From positions 425,028 through 489,027 of the forward strand of contig NW_005179249.1 of the NCBI RefSeq assembly GCF_000350225.1: 64,000 nt of DNA, in the 5' to 3' direction. Under the pieces are notes generated by a model. The model saw only the letters and a program-made list of their open reading frames with translations. It ran no database searches and was not told the origin of the DNA. A program made the translations under genes and the position numbers. This document shows, piece by piece, positions 23,685 to 35,546 of the stretch; positions within the stretch are counted from its first letter, which is position 1, and each line of letters begins with the position of its first letter. The DNA comes from Chondrus crispus. Lineage: Eukaryota; Rhodophyta; Florideophyceae; Gigartinales; Gigartinaceae.

Positions 23685-23912
23685 CTCGATGTAGCAAAGT
23701 GATGTGCTATTTCGCTGCCTACAAAACCAGCGCTTCGCCGTGATATCTTCAAACTTCACGTGATCAAACCTGAATAAGCTCATGCTTACCTGCGCTAGTA
23801 CCAGACGCGTGATTGGACCCTTTCACGTTTTCCCAATCCATCGAATCCTCTCTCCCCATCCGTTTCCCTTTCCTTCCCGACTTTGCTCATCCTGTGTTCC
23901 TACTGAGGCGCC

Positions 23913-26160
23913 ATGACCCCCCGAAGAAGGTCTGGGAAGAAACCCGCTGCGTCAGGCAATCAGCGAGGCCGCTCATCTGGAAAGTCTAACAGCCGAGCGC
24001 CTGTAGCCCAGGTTCCCGCGGAACGCCGGTCATCCCCTCGTGTTGCGGCCAAAGCTACTCCCGCGGCAGCTAGACAGGAAACCCGTCGTGTTTCAAGTAA
24101 TACGGTCAGGACGCCCCGAGGCAGTCCGCCATTGACACGTGCTCGCTTCCCGTTCGGGGTCAGGGAAGCGGCCCGTCCGATGCAGCACATTCGCGTTCGG
24201 GCAATCGCAAGCACGGCATCGGCTCCTCTCCGAGTGAAGACTTTTCCCGTTTGTTCGGGGATGGAGATCAAAGGGAGGAAGATGAACACCCAGAACGCAA
24301 ACGCGCGAAGCGTCGGTTGGTCGAGCTCCATCGATGCGAGCCAGAGGAGGACGTCGACGACATTGTGCAGGCTAGTGCAGCAGAGATGGACGAAGTCGCC
24401 CAAACTCAGGTTGTGGAAGACGTCATCGTTCCCACGCGTCGTAAGTCGGTGGCAGGTTCCTTGCCGAGTCAGCCAGGGGGCTCCCATTTCTCTCGAGAGT
24501 TTGAGGAAGACTCTAACCACGGAGTACTTCGTGTCATGCGGGAACTGCATGCTCGTTTGGAGAAGCAGCTTGCCATTGAAAAGATGGAAATTCTTGGTGC
24601 AATCAAGGCTGTATCTTTTCGTGTCTCCACTTTGGAGAGGACGATATCACGCTTCCAGGACGCCGTCAACATTGTTCTTCTGAATTCAGCACTGCCGAAG
24701 ACGGGAAAAGCAGCCGAGAAGGCCTCTTTGATCGACCTCCTCAGGCCTATGGAGGACATATTTGGAGGGAAATTCATGTGCATTATTTTACAAGAGCGCT
24801 GATAAATTGCACCATGAGAGTTCTTTCTCAGAGAAAGGAAGCGAAGGAATCTTTTGAAGGTGGGAGTCGTGACTCGCAATCTGAGAAGCTTCGCTTGGAC
24901 GTCAATAGTTCCGAAGTGTTGGGGTTCGGACTTTTACTTGTCGACGTCCTTTTGTGGAAAAGGGACCCAACCGAGGAGAAAACCGAGGAGCTGATGGGTA
25001 CGAAGCTAGCTCGTCAGTATCTGGTCCTTCGAAAGGCTTGGGGAAAGAGCTGGATTGCAAATGCAATGGACAACCCGAGTATTGGGACGAAGTCACTCGA
25101 AATGGTACATCCGAACATCCGCAGGAAACTGAAGACCGCTGAGAAACCTTTTTGGCTGAGGCCGGGCAACATAAGAATGATCACAGTCGAGTCTTTTTTC
25201 AACGAAGAATTTGCTTCAACGACCATCAAGAAGGCCCAGCGTGTGGCTCGGCGTCGAAGCGATAAGATGGGGGAAGATGAGCCAGATGGATTCATCAAGG
25301 ACGAAGAAATGAGGGTTGAGATCGTTCGCCGCGTTTTCAAGATGGGTAATCAGTTTATGAACAAGTCCAGGGAGCTTGGGCGGAAGTCTTTCTTTCAAAA
25401 CTTCTCATATGTTTTCCAAAGTGAAGTGGGAGTCTCATTCCAGTATGAGAATCCGCCCCGCCCGCACATGAACCTCCAAGATATCCCAGACCGAATCTGT
25501 CGTACTGCTACGAAGTTGGCCGCTGAGTTGAACACCATGAATGGGATAGCGTAAAAGAAGCTGCTTTCTGAAAGTGAACCCTTCATATTCATCGCTACGT
25601 ATGATGTTGAGACGAAAGACAAGGATGGAAGGAAGGAGACTCGAGAAATTGTTATCCGACTCAATGCCATGCACGTCGCCTTGAAGTTCTTTGTTGCTTT
25701 TACCAGGTGCGGCAGTGATGAAGACCTGCATTCAATATCCAAGGAATCCTTTCGTGTGATTTTCATGACGGCTGTCCTGTTCCGGGAGGCCATGCTGATG
25801 AAGGTGATTGAGTCGAGGGGTGCATTTTCTGGAAACGAGCAGATGTTGCATGATGCCGATAGCCAGGATCACCATAATGATTCACGGCGGTCGCGACTGA
25901 GATCACTCTATTCAGAACTTTTGACGGAAGGACAGGGAGAAAGGCGGGGTGAGCTTCCACAGCAACTCTCCAGTATTATGAAGGAGAAGCTGGTGATGTC
26001 CGTGGATATGTACAACTCCGTACACGATCCCCCAGTCCGATCAGGTTCACATCACGAGAATAATGATGATCTGAGCGTGGTGGACGGTGACGATGAAATC
26101 CAGACGAATCAAGTCGAAGACGATGACGATGTATTCATAGTCCAAGACTTCGATTTATAA
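23913..26160 (+). pseudogene. Unknown protein with basic N-terminus and acidic tail, broken
   Basis: I do not recognise the family. The ATG at 23913 starts a basic, Ser/Arg-rich region (about 110 codons). The sense then moves to another frame (24251-24802) with a coiled-coil-like segment near MRELHARLEKQLAIEKMEIL, and then to a third (24778-26160) interrupted by one TAA at 25552-25554. The last part ends with an acidic tail, DDDDVFIVQDFDL. Two frame changes and one stop over 2.2 kb mark a decayed gene. Small introns at the frame changes are an alternative that I could not confirm from splice sites. It converges on the next ORF, with only 93 bases between the stops. The context suggests a mobile-element accessory protein. 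Confidence 0.45.
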
Positions 26161-26253
26161 GGGGTCGTATTTCATGTGATAGTGATACTTCTTAGTTCAT
26201 CGAAGTGGTAAATAAGTAAAGCGGGAGACTACTGTAGCATGAATGAATTGAGT

Positions 26254-27729
26254 TTACTTAAAGAGGTCCAGAATTTTGGCAACATTGATGAATTGCCTCA
26301 CATGCGCAGAGTCTTTGATAGAGAGGAAAGGCATGTGCACTTGAAGTACTCCTAGTACGCCGCTGCGATTTACATCAGCAAATACAGATTGACAAGGACT
26401 GGATTGAAGATTCCATCGCAGGTAGAACGACTGCTTCCGGTCGGATGGTCCGCTGACCACGTTTTTAGCACCCACTACCTTCGAAATGCGTTCTTGAAAG
26501 TGGAGCTCAGATAGTCTTATGGCTTCCAGTGGATGGGAGTAGGTCTTCTCTATGGAATCCCAAGTGCAATCCCGACGAAATACAACGTGCCGTTGTTCAT
26601 CCTCGTGATCCCTCATAACAGCAAACGAATCTCCAATTGTCATATAGCACCGGTCAAAAAGATATTTGGTGTTGGGACCGGCCATACAGCCTATCAATCT
26701 AGCAGATACGCAATTTTCGGTACCATTTTCCAGCCTCTTTGCGATTATCAGGTCTCTGAAAACTTGCAGTGATGCTGCTCCGAGTGCTTCTGACAGGTCT
26801 AAGAAGCTCCTGAAGTATATACTCGTCTCCTTCACAACTGATTTCCTGTACATATAATCTTCCGGAAGAATAGAAACCTTTGTTCGTGGCTGAGCTTTGA
26901 CTCTTTTGGATATGGAATCAAACTGGAGCAATGTGCAGTCTGCTCGCGCCTTAAATGAGTCTTACACAAACCATTTCGTCCCACGACTCATTTCACCCGG
27001 GGTAGGACGTGTCGGCGTCTTGAGTAACCAATGCTCAAGACGCAACGAAATAAACTTAAGAGGAATATTGAAGCCCCCAGCAGAAGTGAGGAGCGGGTTC
27101 TGAGTCCATAGAGCAGTCGTAATAGAGGATTGCTGTCCTTTCACTACTTCCTCAAGATACTGAAGGCGTCTGAAAATGGCATTTAGCTCGCGTGTATCTT
27201 TGATTGTCTTCTGGTCAAGTGACACATACGTCGTATGGTTGAGCTTCCTGCATTTTTCTACCATGGAACTACCTGGAGCATAGTCGATATCATCTACATC
27301 CATCGCTCCGCTTGCCATGCCTGAGCTTGCGGTGATATCCAATCGCACGGATGTATCTTTGAGTCTTCAGCTAAACTTTTGTCCATCTTGTACAAACTCG
27401 TTTCCCTCCTTGAAAGTCACCTTGCTATTACATGCCCTGAATCCAAACGCAGCCTTGTATTAAATAGTCCCCTTGAGCACCTCTCCACGATCGTCATGAA
27501 GGTAGTTGAGACTAATGGCTGTTGCTGGGAACCATGCCTTACTTTCTTCTTCGTTCTCCAAGGTATAGTAGACCTCTATATCACTCCCGAATTGGAGGCC
27601 ATTGAAAAGATCTGATACCATTATCAACCGGTGAGTGGTATCGTCCTCTGTTAATTTACCTTGGACAGTGATACTTGAGAAACCTTTGTTTGAAATATAT
27701 ACCGAAGACTGAAGAGTTGGGGTAACCAT
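26254..27729 (-). pseudogene. Unknown protein, one frame with three stops
   Basis: No family is recognised. All pieces (27729-27460, 27348-26962, 26931-26254) share one frame, separated by stops at 27460-27462, near 27371 and at 26962-26964. The first piece has a beta-rich sequence, VYYTLENEEESKAWFPATAI, resembling a small Tudor- or SH3-like barrel; this is only an impression. The middle piece has a short coiled coil, and the last contains RHVVFRRDCTWDSIEKTY. Stops without frameshift suggest point-mutation decay. It is convergent with the 23913-26160 ORF, so the two may come from one element. Confidence 0.4.
27015..27043. repeat. Short hairpin, 10-bp arms
   Basis: GCGTCTTGAG (27015-27024), a 9-nt spacer TAACCAATG, then CTCAAGACGC (27034-27043). 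It lies inside the unknown minus-strand ORF. Confidence 0.8.
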
Positions 27730-28784
27730 TCGAACGTAGTCAGTATGTACATATATATATCATTAATGTGAAATAACCATTTTTGTAACGGTCACATTTA
27801 TGGATCACAGCTCCGCTCAGAGTCTAAGTCCCATAGGACTTGCACGTGCACGTTTCCAGTAGGGCATGGGCTACAAATCTACCTGCATCTTCCAGTCCAG
27901 AATGCTTTTCCATTCAGTCATGTGTCATTGAATAACTGTCCTTTTAATCGTATTTGCCACAGTCTGGAATGCTTTGACAGTAACTCAGGTGTCATTGAAT
28001 GACTGTTCTTTTAATCACAGTTGCCACAGTCCGGAAGGCTTTGGCTGTAACTCATGTCTCATTGAATGACTGTTCTTGTAATCATAGTTGCCACACTGGT
28101 AAGTGCAACAGGCCTATGATAAAATGACCCTCAACGCTCCCCCTCTTTATAAATGAAATAGGAGAAAACGCGTGGGTCCCAGGACGGAGACCCCAACATG
28201 AACAATCCAATTGGACCCGTATCTGCGTTTCGCATTGCAATCTCACCAATTGATCTGAAGCTACTTAGTGTTACCGTTACTTTAAGCTTTTAACTGATGT
28301 AGAAAGGAGTCACTATCTATCTGAGTAAACGTGGTCGTTTTTGGAGACTCCTTTATATATCAGTGAGCAGTTCTGGATTGGTGACTGAGACGATGTGGAT
28401 GTATTCATTCCCCTACCTCTTCTATCTCCCCTGGACAATATCTAAAGGAAAATAAGCCAGTTGTTCCCTTTCAAGAGGAGTATGAAGCTGCTTTATGCTA
28501 TATAGACATATTGTTATTGAAAAAGGGAGCAAAACCAGCGCTGAAATCCCTTTAGCGGTTCGAGTGAAGCTTTACTTCGTGGAATCTGTGTACGTGTACG
28601 CTCGAGTACAAGGTGTTTTACTACAACATCTCATATTGGAAGTGGAATAATCAAATATACAAGATGATTTACTTGTGCAATGAAGATAGAAGTGTCACCA
28701 CAGAGTGATGATGACACTTTTCTCGCTATTGGAAGTATGAACTACCCAGTACCAATGCTTGGATGTCGTCCTCCTCAGTGCCCT
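27730..28784. other. Non-coding stretch with 67-bp tandem repeats
   Basis: No ORF of interest. The only structure seen is the three-unit repeat at 27895-28095. The rest is AT-rich unique sequence. Confidence 0.6.
27895..28095. repeat. Three-copy tandem repeat, 67-bp period
   Basis: Units 27895-27961, 27962-28028 and 28029-28095 each start GTCYRGAAKGCTTT. They share CATTGAATRACTGT and TTGCCACA with few changes and no indels between units. Confidence 0.95.
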
Positions 28785-30046
28785 TCACTTATGAATCACT
28801 GTCGCCACTAGAATCACTTGAGTGGTAATCAGAAGAAGCGCTCGAGACCGAATTCTCCTTCGGACGCTCCGAGTTACCGTGCGGGCCAGTCTGCGGAGAG
28901 ATCTCTCCGCGGAGAGCCCTTCTTGAAAGTGAGGGGTAAAGGACGGATTTCTGTGAACTGAATCCAGCAGCTTCTGTCCTCTAGGAACGAAGTATAGATG
29001 ATAGCGAACAACGTGACCATCCTTCTTTGCAGAGCCAAGTCCAATCTGAGACGTCGCACCGGGTGATATGCTATCCTCGTACGAAGCACTAGCATGTGAG
29101 AGATCTCCTCTTCCAATGAAGACAGATTTCGGTGGAACGTGGACCTTCTTCACCTGCACACCCATGGAAATGTGTCTCTGGGCTATTGAATCCTTCACTG
29201 TGAAGTGATGAGAGAACGGACAAACCCAAAGGGGGAATCCATTTTCACCAGAACAAATAAAGAAGAATCCAGGATTCCTTGCGTATTCGAGGTTTCCATT
29301 CTTATATTTTCCGACGCCAAAGTCTGCATGGAAGGACTGCCGAGGACAACCTTTCCCCTTACTTCCCCTGACTTCGGAACAGCCATCTCCGAAGAGCTCT
29401 TTTCAGGGTCCACGAGTCGAAGTGCAGCAGCAATTTGCCCCAGTCGGACGTCCATCATAGCGCGCTTCCTTGCCACCCACACTGTGTCGGCATTCTGTTC
29501 GATCTCAGACGAAACACCTGCTAGCGTGGTGATGTAGCGTCCGATGCCCTTATTTCAGTGTTTTCTATCTGTCTCGGGATCGACGTTGAAGATGGGGCTC
29601 CACACTTTGCGATTTGCTTCATCCTTCATCGCATCTTCGCCAGGGAATATTTCTTCGTAGTATTCTATCATCTCTTCGATGAAGTCCCGTCCATGGAGAG
29701 GGGCTTCGAAAGCGAGGTTGGATGGCACACCACTGTCACTTTCGAAACCTTCAAGAATGACGAAGCCCTTCTCCGGCAGCTCAGTCGCCTTGGCCAGGAA
29801 GTATTCATTACCGACGTTGTCTAATTCCATGGCTGCGGCCCAAAGAGCCTGTTCCTCCTTGTACTTCAGGGCCGTATTAGGACTCGGACCCGTGGACGGC
29901 AGCGCTTTCATGAACACGTTGGACTTCGTCCACCGGGGTTCCTTGTGTCGAATTGCCGCGGCTTGATTGTACACGGCATGATGAATTCGCACCAAGTCCA
30001 TCCTTTCGAACAGGCAATTCGCTCGGTGACTAACCGGTATGCACAA
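28785..30046 (-). pseudogene. Putative 2-oxoglutarate oxygenase-like protein, broken
   Basis: The minus-strand piece 30046-29555 has EKGFVILEGFES, a strand-turn segment typical of the N-terminal part of phytanoyl/prolyl-hydroxylase-like folds. A TGA at 29555-29557 is followed in the same frame by 29482-29195. After a frame change, 29198-28785 carries VPPKSVFIGRGDLSHASASYED and YHLYFVPRG, the RGDLxHA(G) segment that houses the distal iron ligand in related double-stranded beta-helix proteins. The HxD ligand pair was not identified, so activity is doubtful. It follows the 30220-32004 ORF in the same direction. The assignment rests on a short motif; treat it as tentative. Confidence 0.4.
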
Positions 30047-30219
30047 AGAACGAAGCCAAGGAGTTTGATGCGTTATTGGATTCCCTTTCGGCCGCTGACT
30101 CGGCGGAAGTAAGGCGTAGTTAACCCAATCCGGGTTCTTCGAAACATTCCATACGGCAGATTCGTGTGCCCCAATCGGGAGTAGACCTGGAAGAATGTCA
30201 TCGTGGATTATAGGCTGGA

Positions 30220-32004
30220 TTATGCGTCCTTCTTGGACGCTGCGATGCTCCGCTGGAGTAACGCCCTGGCTTCCATGCTAAGGGATCCGGTATTGCCCAA
30301 GAACTGGTTCGCGCCATTCCATGTCTCGGCCTGCTTCTCCCTTTTCACTTCCTCCGACATGTAGAATAGTATGGCAAAGCGCCGAATCATTGATTCCACG
30401 GCATCAGTACGTACCCAAAAAGACGGGTGCATACTGCCCGTCAGCAAAAGCAAGTGTTGCCCCAGAGACGTGATCTCTCCCCTTAGACTTGCGTGCTGAC
30501 CGTCAGATTTTCAGCATATGAGAGCCTTCTCGATGCGTCCCTGCAGAAGCGCCCCGTTGCGGGTCCATCGCAGTAGCTCAGTGGCTGTAATGCGCTCATA
30601 CGATGCGAAGGGGGTCGGTACGAGGTGCTTCTCTTTGGGCCAGAACAGCGAGCGTGCCGGGACAACAGCCGTCGGATGTCCGTTCCCTTCAGCGGTTGGA
30701 CTGTATCCCAATCCCTTAAGACCGCAAAAGTGCTCAATAACGTCTTTCTCTTTTAGGAAGACTGCGAGGTAGGCGAGAAGATTTTCCTTCGATGATATCT
30801 CGGTGGTGTACTCCTCCACCTTCCTGGCAAACTCCAACCCGGCCCCGTGAACACACATCTTCCATGTGGCGGGGAGGTACAGAGTGAGGGCGTCATACTC
30901 CTTCGACTGTGCAGGAGAGAGACCAGCTGGCCCGATTAGGGCTGATGTTCCCTGATGAGTACACAACTCGTCCATCTCGCGATCGTCATCCTCCCCATCT
31001 TGAATGTCAGTGATTCCCCCATTGCCATCAATGTCGAGGAACCTTACGGCATTCTCAGCTCGCTGTATCCCTTCAGCGACGCTGAATCCCTGGGAGCCGG
31101 CAATGGGCACGGTGGGTGTAGGGTCTGCACCCACCGAGTCAATGGGATTAGACACCGGGGGCGGCGGCGGTGGGACACTTTGTACTTGTGCAGTAGCATG
31201 ATGTTGGTTGGCAACAGGGGGACCAATTCCTTCCGCCGGAGAAGCTTGGTGCACTGGATTGACGCCCATCGTGATCTCATGGAACACGATCGCAAGTACA
31301 GAGCGTAATTCTGTAAGATCGCGGCCGGAGTAGCGCTCCTCGGGTATACCTAGAAGAGATAGAAAACCTGTGCAATCCACCACTCTCAGATTTCGGATAG
31401 CCGTGGGGACGAACTCCCTCTTGAACGCCTCTCTGATACGTCGAGAATCTAGGAAACCAAAGCGATCTTTGAACCCAGCCAAAGACCGCACACCATGAAC
31501 CAACCTCCAAAGAGTGAGCACACGAGACCTCAGCGAGCCTTCGTCGTCATCTTGCAGGAACATTCCCTCGATACCTGGACCTTGGACAGCGGCGGCATCT
31601 AAAGCGGATGCTAAATTCTCCAACGCGGCGAGACTGGGGTCATGAATATCCGTCCCCAAGCGTAGCAGCTGGGCAACGACACTCAGTCCCTCCTTATTAT
31701 TGATTTGGCTCTTCCAGACACGCGTGATCCGGGAAAACCAGTCTCCAGCGTCTCCAGAAGTTGCCTTAAAACGGTACGAACGGCGATACCACCTAGTCAA
31801 ACGGGCAGCAGTAGGGCCAGGCCCGACACCCCAACACGCTAGTACAACCCCGAAGGCCAGTTCCGCGCTGACCAACTTTGTGGCAAGCGTCACAGCATCC
31901 TCGACGTCAGCGGCAACAAGCCACGGGAGGAGTACATCTCCCCAATCTGCGGCATAGAACTGGGCGAGGAGTGACTCGGTCGGCGCGTTGATAACAACAT
32001 CCAT
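30220..32004 (-). pseudogene. Unknown ORF with Pro-rich linker, one in-frame TGA
   Basis: The ATG at 32004 opens 497 codons to a TGA at 30511-30513. The frame then continues for about 95 more codons to 30220. The N-terminal 250 residues are helical in look with conserved-looking Trp (YAADWGDVLLPWLVAAD). A proline stretch (SVPPPPPPVSN) links to an acidic region and then a helical C-terminal domain (YLPATWKMCVHGAGLEFARK). I know no family for it. Position just upstream of the oxygenase-like ORF, in the same direction, and a nonsense codon like those of its neighbours suggest ORF1 of a mobile element. A gag-like structural role would be a guess. Confidence 0.45.
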
Positions 32005-32172
32005 GTTGCATAACCCCTAGAAAAGTCGCTACCGGGGTGACAGGTGACGTCTTACTACCTCCTCCACTCGCTTATGTACCCATCCAGGGTCCAATCGGCA
32101 GAGGGGGGGAGGGTTTTCTCCCCACCCAGGAATCGCACTGCACCAATCTTGCGGAACCATATCCTGTGAGGG

Positions 32173-32256
32173 TCACCTGAATTCTTAGATTTCCCCTAAA
32201 ATCTTCCTCTTCGGTCACCTAAATTCCTAGATTTTCCCTAAAAGCTTCCTCTTCTC
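32173..32256. repeat. Two-copy 42-bp tandem repeat
   Basis: Units 32173-32214 and 32215-32256 start TCACCTRAATTCYTAGATTT and differ at a few sites. They lie about 170 bases upstream of the 32004 start codon. Confidence 0.9.
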
Positions 32257-32699
32257 CATAGTTTCTCCATTCCTGACTCTCTCTTCGGGTCACGGCACCT
32301 GTTACCTTGGTCCTCTCCTTCAGCAGAATCTTATTCGCAGAATTTATATTGTATCATTTTCTTTCTTGTCGGGGAAGCAAAAGTCAAGAATAAATTAGGT
32401 TGAATACTGCACTCACGTGAGACGAAAGTCCTCACATGAGTACATGTGTCACTCAAACACTGTAGACTCGAGGCAAGAGACGCTGCCCAGCAGACAACTA
32501 TTGACATGTGTTTTAAATAAAGGGAGAATAGTGACTATACGCCTGCAGAAATGAGAAATGATTTCAGCACTTGTGAGCAAAAGACATTACACTGAAAATT
32601 CTTTTGCAGAATTCTGCAATGGATGTCAACTCAACATTCCCCATATCACACTAGTTAGTGAAGAGCCGTGAGAAAGTATTTGAGGACAGATGTCTTGTA
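32257..32699. other. Non-coding stretch, no gene recognised
   Basis: Unique AT-rich sequence; nothing recognised. Confidence 0.5.
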
Positions 32700-33221
32700 A
32701 AATCGCGGGAACTTGACATTTTTGACTATTGCGACGTCACACGCAAGCAATCTGCCTCCGCCCACCTCAAAAAACCAACGCACACGCGCAATGGCGACTG
32801 TAGAGGAAGAGACGGGTTTGTCCCCGTCAAGCAGTGGCGAAGGCGATGACCGTAAGGGAAGAAGTGGTATACACTCGCGGTTTTCCGTTCAAGAAGACCA
32901 TATTACTACAGGAGCGATGGGAACGATAGCGCCAGCGACTCCGACGGTACTCCGCAGATGTGTACGAAGCGCAAGAAGGTGATGGCTTCAGGTTTTCGAG
33001 GAGAGTTAGCGGCGTTTGGGGAACAACTGAAAGAGGGCAACTTGGCAAGATTTGAATTGAAACGCGAGCAGTTAGCCTTGCAGCGCGAACGCTTCGCTGC
33101 TGATCGCATTGAAAGGGAGAGAGATAGAGACGAGCGTGCAGGAGAACGTGAGGGCTTGCACAAGCTCGAGCTAGAGAAGCTTAAAGTCATGATGGAAGCT
33201 TTTACCAGTAAGCGCGAATAA
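32700..33221 (+). pseudogene. Coiled-coil C-terminus of a Myb/SANT-like or transposon accessory protein
   Basis: The clearest piece, 32958-33221, is a charged coiled coil of 87 codons: FELKREQLALQRERFAADR followed by repeated Glu/Arg heptads. Upstream sense seems to be spread over two other frames (32658-32982), with TRKQSASAHLKKP. Long charged tails of this type often end Myb/SANT-like proteins, including those carried by Harbinger elements, but no DNA-binding domain can be read here. Annotated as a fragment. Confidence 0.3.
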
Positions 33222-34351
33222 ATAGTTCTGAGCAAAGCAAAACCTAGGCCACAGTCATCGGACTATCGCGAAATGCTGACTTACGCGCCTGCAGGTCTCT
33301 TCCATCTCGATTGCGCTTCCTCCCCAGAAAAAATGGGTTATGCGGGCTGCGCCGGCATGCGGCAGGGCCGCCGGTGAGAGGAGTCGACGGAGAGGGAGGG
33401 GTGCACAACGTGGGTGGTTAAATTGCAACTGGAGGGGCTGGAAGGATGTTGCAGCAAGGGCTGCGGCGGTAAGTCTGAAGGACTTAGGCGCATGTGGCCA
33501 TGAGGAAGACGACGACGAAGCGGGTCAGGTGCAGGGGGCGCATGGTGGAACGCAACGGGAGAGAGGGACACTGCGAGCGCTCAGGAGCATCTCCGACAGC
33601 CGCGCGCAGCGGCGTCGAGGCAGGCGGCGACGTAGCCGCGGAGCGTCTCTGACGGGGGGTGCAGAGCTTCTCGCGGGCGGTGGGCGCGCAACGCGACGAG
33701 CACGACGAAGGCCTGGCATCGACTCGTGCGGGCGATCAAGTGTTGAGGCCTGCAGTGTATTACTCCTGTCATACTCCTGAGGCTGGCGTGCGTATACGAG
33801 GAAATTTTTCGTGAGTTTATCAATTTCCGTCTAACTCTTCAGCAACCAATTGCTGAAGAGTTGCTCATATTTATTTCTCACGAGCGCAAGCATATAGTCT
33901 CTAATTGCCAAAGCGGTGACATTATACGAAGTTGAAGCCAAATACCAGACATGAGTAATCTGTGTAAGCCGAATGCTTTAAATTATTTGTAATTGCACAA
34001 CATTGCACATTACGAAATTTCAAAGCCACATGAGGGGGCATTGTAAGAACACAAAGACACGGACATTTAAAATTTGACTCAAAGCATACAAGCGGTCGTT
34101 ACTCTGAATACTGCGCTGTGGTTGACAACAAGTATGAGGAATGACGTTCAGTGACTATACTGGTACAGAAATGTTCATGGCAAAGTACTTTCGACTCCGG
34201 GCGGAGTCGATGTCAACGGAATGGTATTACATTTTTGCCTCTGTCAGCGATCTCCTGTATAGATGTGCACCCCTTTCAATCTCTTCGCTCATTCGAGAGA
34301 TTTCGCACTGTACTGCTTATTCATTTTAGAAATGTTCTCTCCAAGGGCGAT
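33222..34351. other. GC-rich patch and non-coding spacer
   Basis: 33340-33780 is GC-rich and open in several frames on both strands, with Arg/Ala/Gly-rich translations and no domain; I do not call a gene. A hairpin with 13-bp arms lies at 33833-33862 (AACTCTTCAGCAA, loop CCAA, TTGCTGAAGAGTT). The remainder, up to the copia element, is AT-rich and featureless. Confidence 0.55.
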
Positions 34352-34356
34352 TACAT

Positions 34357-34527
34357 TGCTGGAATCTAAGCGATGTAAGGCACTGTAAGTCCGACGGCGC
34401 CGCGCACCCAGGGTGAGGTGGGGAGATCCAACCAAGTAGGGTGGTACAGTACCGAGAAGGGTACATAGACGGACATTAACGATTTAGCACAATAAAGAGG
34501 AGGGACAGAGGTCCATCTTTCCTTTCA
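34357..34527 (+). repeat. Copia 5' LTR
   Basis: Starts TGCTGGAATCTAAGCGATG and ends CTTTCCTTTCA. Exactly 171 bases, the same as the 3' copy. It includes an AATAAAG polyadenylation-type hexamer about 40 bases from its end. Confidence 0.96.
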
Positions 34528-34545
34528 TGGTAGCACCGCAGATAC
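34528..34545 (+). promoter_or_regulatory. Copia primer-binding site
   Basis: TGGTAGCACCGCAGATAC begins directly after the LTR. TGGTAGC plus CCGC closely matches the complement of eukaryotic initiator methionyl-tRNA 3' ends (GCGGCGCTACCA in yeast), the usual copia primer. One base differs from the yeast form. Confidence 0.75.
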
Positions 34546-34610
34546 CGCTACTATTCCTTTTGAAACTACCTTCTCTCTGTAGCTCTTGACGGTTTGTGCT
34601 GATACTAATA

Positions 34611-35546
34611 ATGCCTACGGAACGAGAAAATGATGCAGTTGGCAGGCTACCTCGTTTAGAGAACTCAGACGACTACATCCTTTGGAAGCGTCGAGTTTAC
34701 GCCTATATTCGACGTCATGATGCTGAACTTCTTGGCTTCAATCAAGAGCCCGCAAACAATACGCCTGCTATCCGCAAGAAGTGGTTCGAAATGATGACCC
34801 GCGCCAAAAGTATTATCGTTCTTTCCCTTGGAGACTATCCACTTGCAAAAGTTCGGACTATTGTCGACGATGACGATCGCACAGCTGAGGAGCTTTGGAA
34901 TGAGATTGAGAAGATCTACACGGCTTCTAACACACAAGCCATTCTTAATATTCGTCAAGAAATGGATGATCTTCGCTACAAAGAAGGGTGCAGCTGGGAT
35001 GAACACCTCAACAAATTTACTGAATTGCTGAGCAAACTCGCTACTTATGACGAAGAATTGTCCGATAAGGACAAAGCTTCAAAATTGCTTCGTACTTTGC
35101 GAGAATCTTTTAGCGGCTTTGCGATGATCGCGCAAGTCCAGGATCTCGAATTTGAGAGAATTGTGCAAGCTATGCATGCCGAAATTTCCCGTCGCAAGAG
35201 CATGAGAGCGTCCAGCTCTCGCTTGGAATCATCCACGAAGGCTACCACTGCCATTGCCAATGGAGACAGGAGCCGCAAAGATCGTCCTCCTGGCGGTCGA
35301 ATCACAAAATATAGGCAACCAAACGACGGCTGCTACGTATGTGGAAAATCTGGACACTTCGCTTCAGAATGCTGGTACCGTGCGGATAGAAACAGCTCCC
35401 TTGGTCGTGCTCGCGGACCAGATCGCGGCCGTAGATACCGTGGTCGTGGAAGTCGTCGCATGTTCGGACAGAATCGTTCGCCTTTTTCTCGATTTTCTGG
35501 TCCCTCCTTTTATCAACAGCGTCACCGTTCGATGAGCAACACCTGA
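34611..35546 (+). CDS. gag: Copia Gag polyprotein
   Basis: 311 codons from the ATG at 34611 to TGA at 35544-35546. The N-terminal DUF4219/UBN2-like region starts RLPRLENSDDYILWKRRV. The capsid-like core has NEIEKIYTASNTQAILN and LRTLRESFSGFAM. A single CX2CX4HX4C zinc knuckle, CYVCGKSGHFASEC, is followed by an Arg/Gly-rich RNA-binding tail. Gag forms the virus-like particle and packages element RNA. The TGA lies between the knuckle tail and the protease, so it could be a gag terminator read through to make Pol, or a simple nonsense mutation. Confidence 0.92.
   Translation: MPTERENDAVGRLPRLENSDDYILWKRRVYAYIRRHDAELLGFNQEPANNTPAIRKKWFEMMTRAKSIIVLSLGDYPLAKVRTIVDDDDRTAEELWNEIEKIYTASNTQAILNIRQEMDDLRYKEGCSWDEHLNKFTELLSKLATYDEELSDKDKASKLLRTLRESFSGFAMIAQVQDLEFERIVQAMHAEISRRKSMRASSSRLESSTKATTAIANGDRSRKDRPPGGRITKYRQPNDGCYVCGKSGHFASECWYRADRNSSLGRARGPDRGRRYRGRGSRRMFGQNRSPFSRFSGPSFYQQRHRSMSNT

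Noticed and set aside
26931-26962. 43-nt GTAAGA...CAG intron joining two pieces of the unknown minus ORF
   Set aside because: Removing it does not keep the frame open; an in-frame nonsense codon explains the break more simply.
27895-28095. CRISPR-like array
   Set aside because: Contiguous tandem repeats without unique spacers, in a eukaryotic context.
33340-33780. 146-codon Arg-rich ORF
   Set aside because: GC-rich patch open in several frames with no domain or initiation support.
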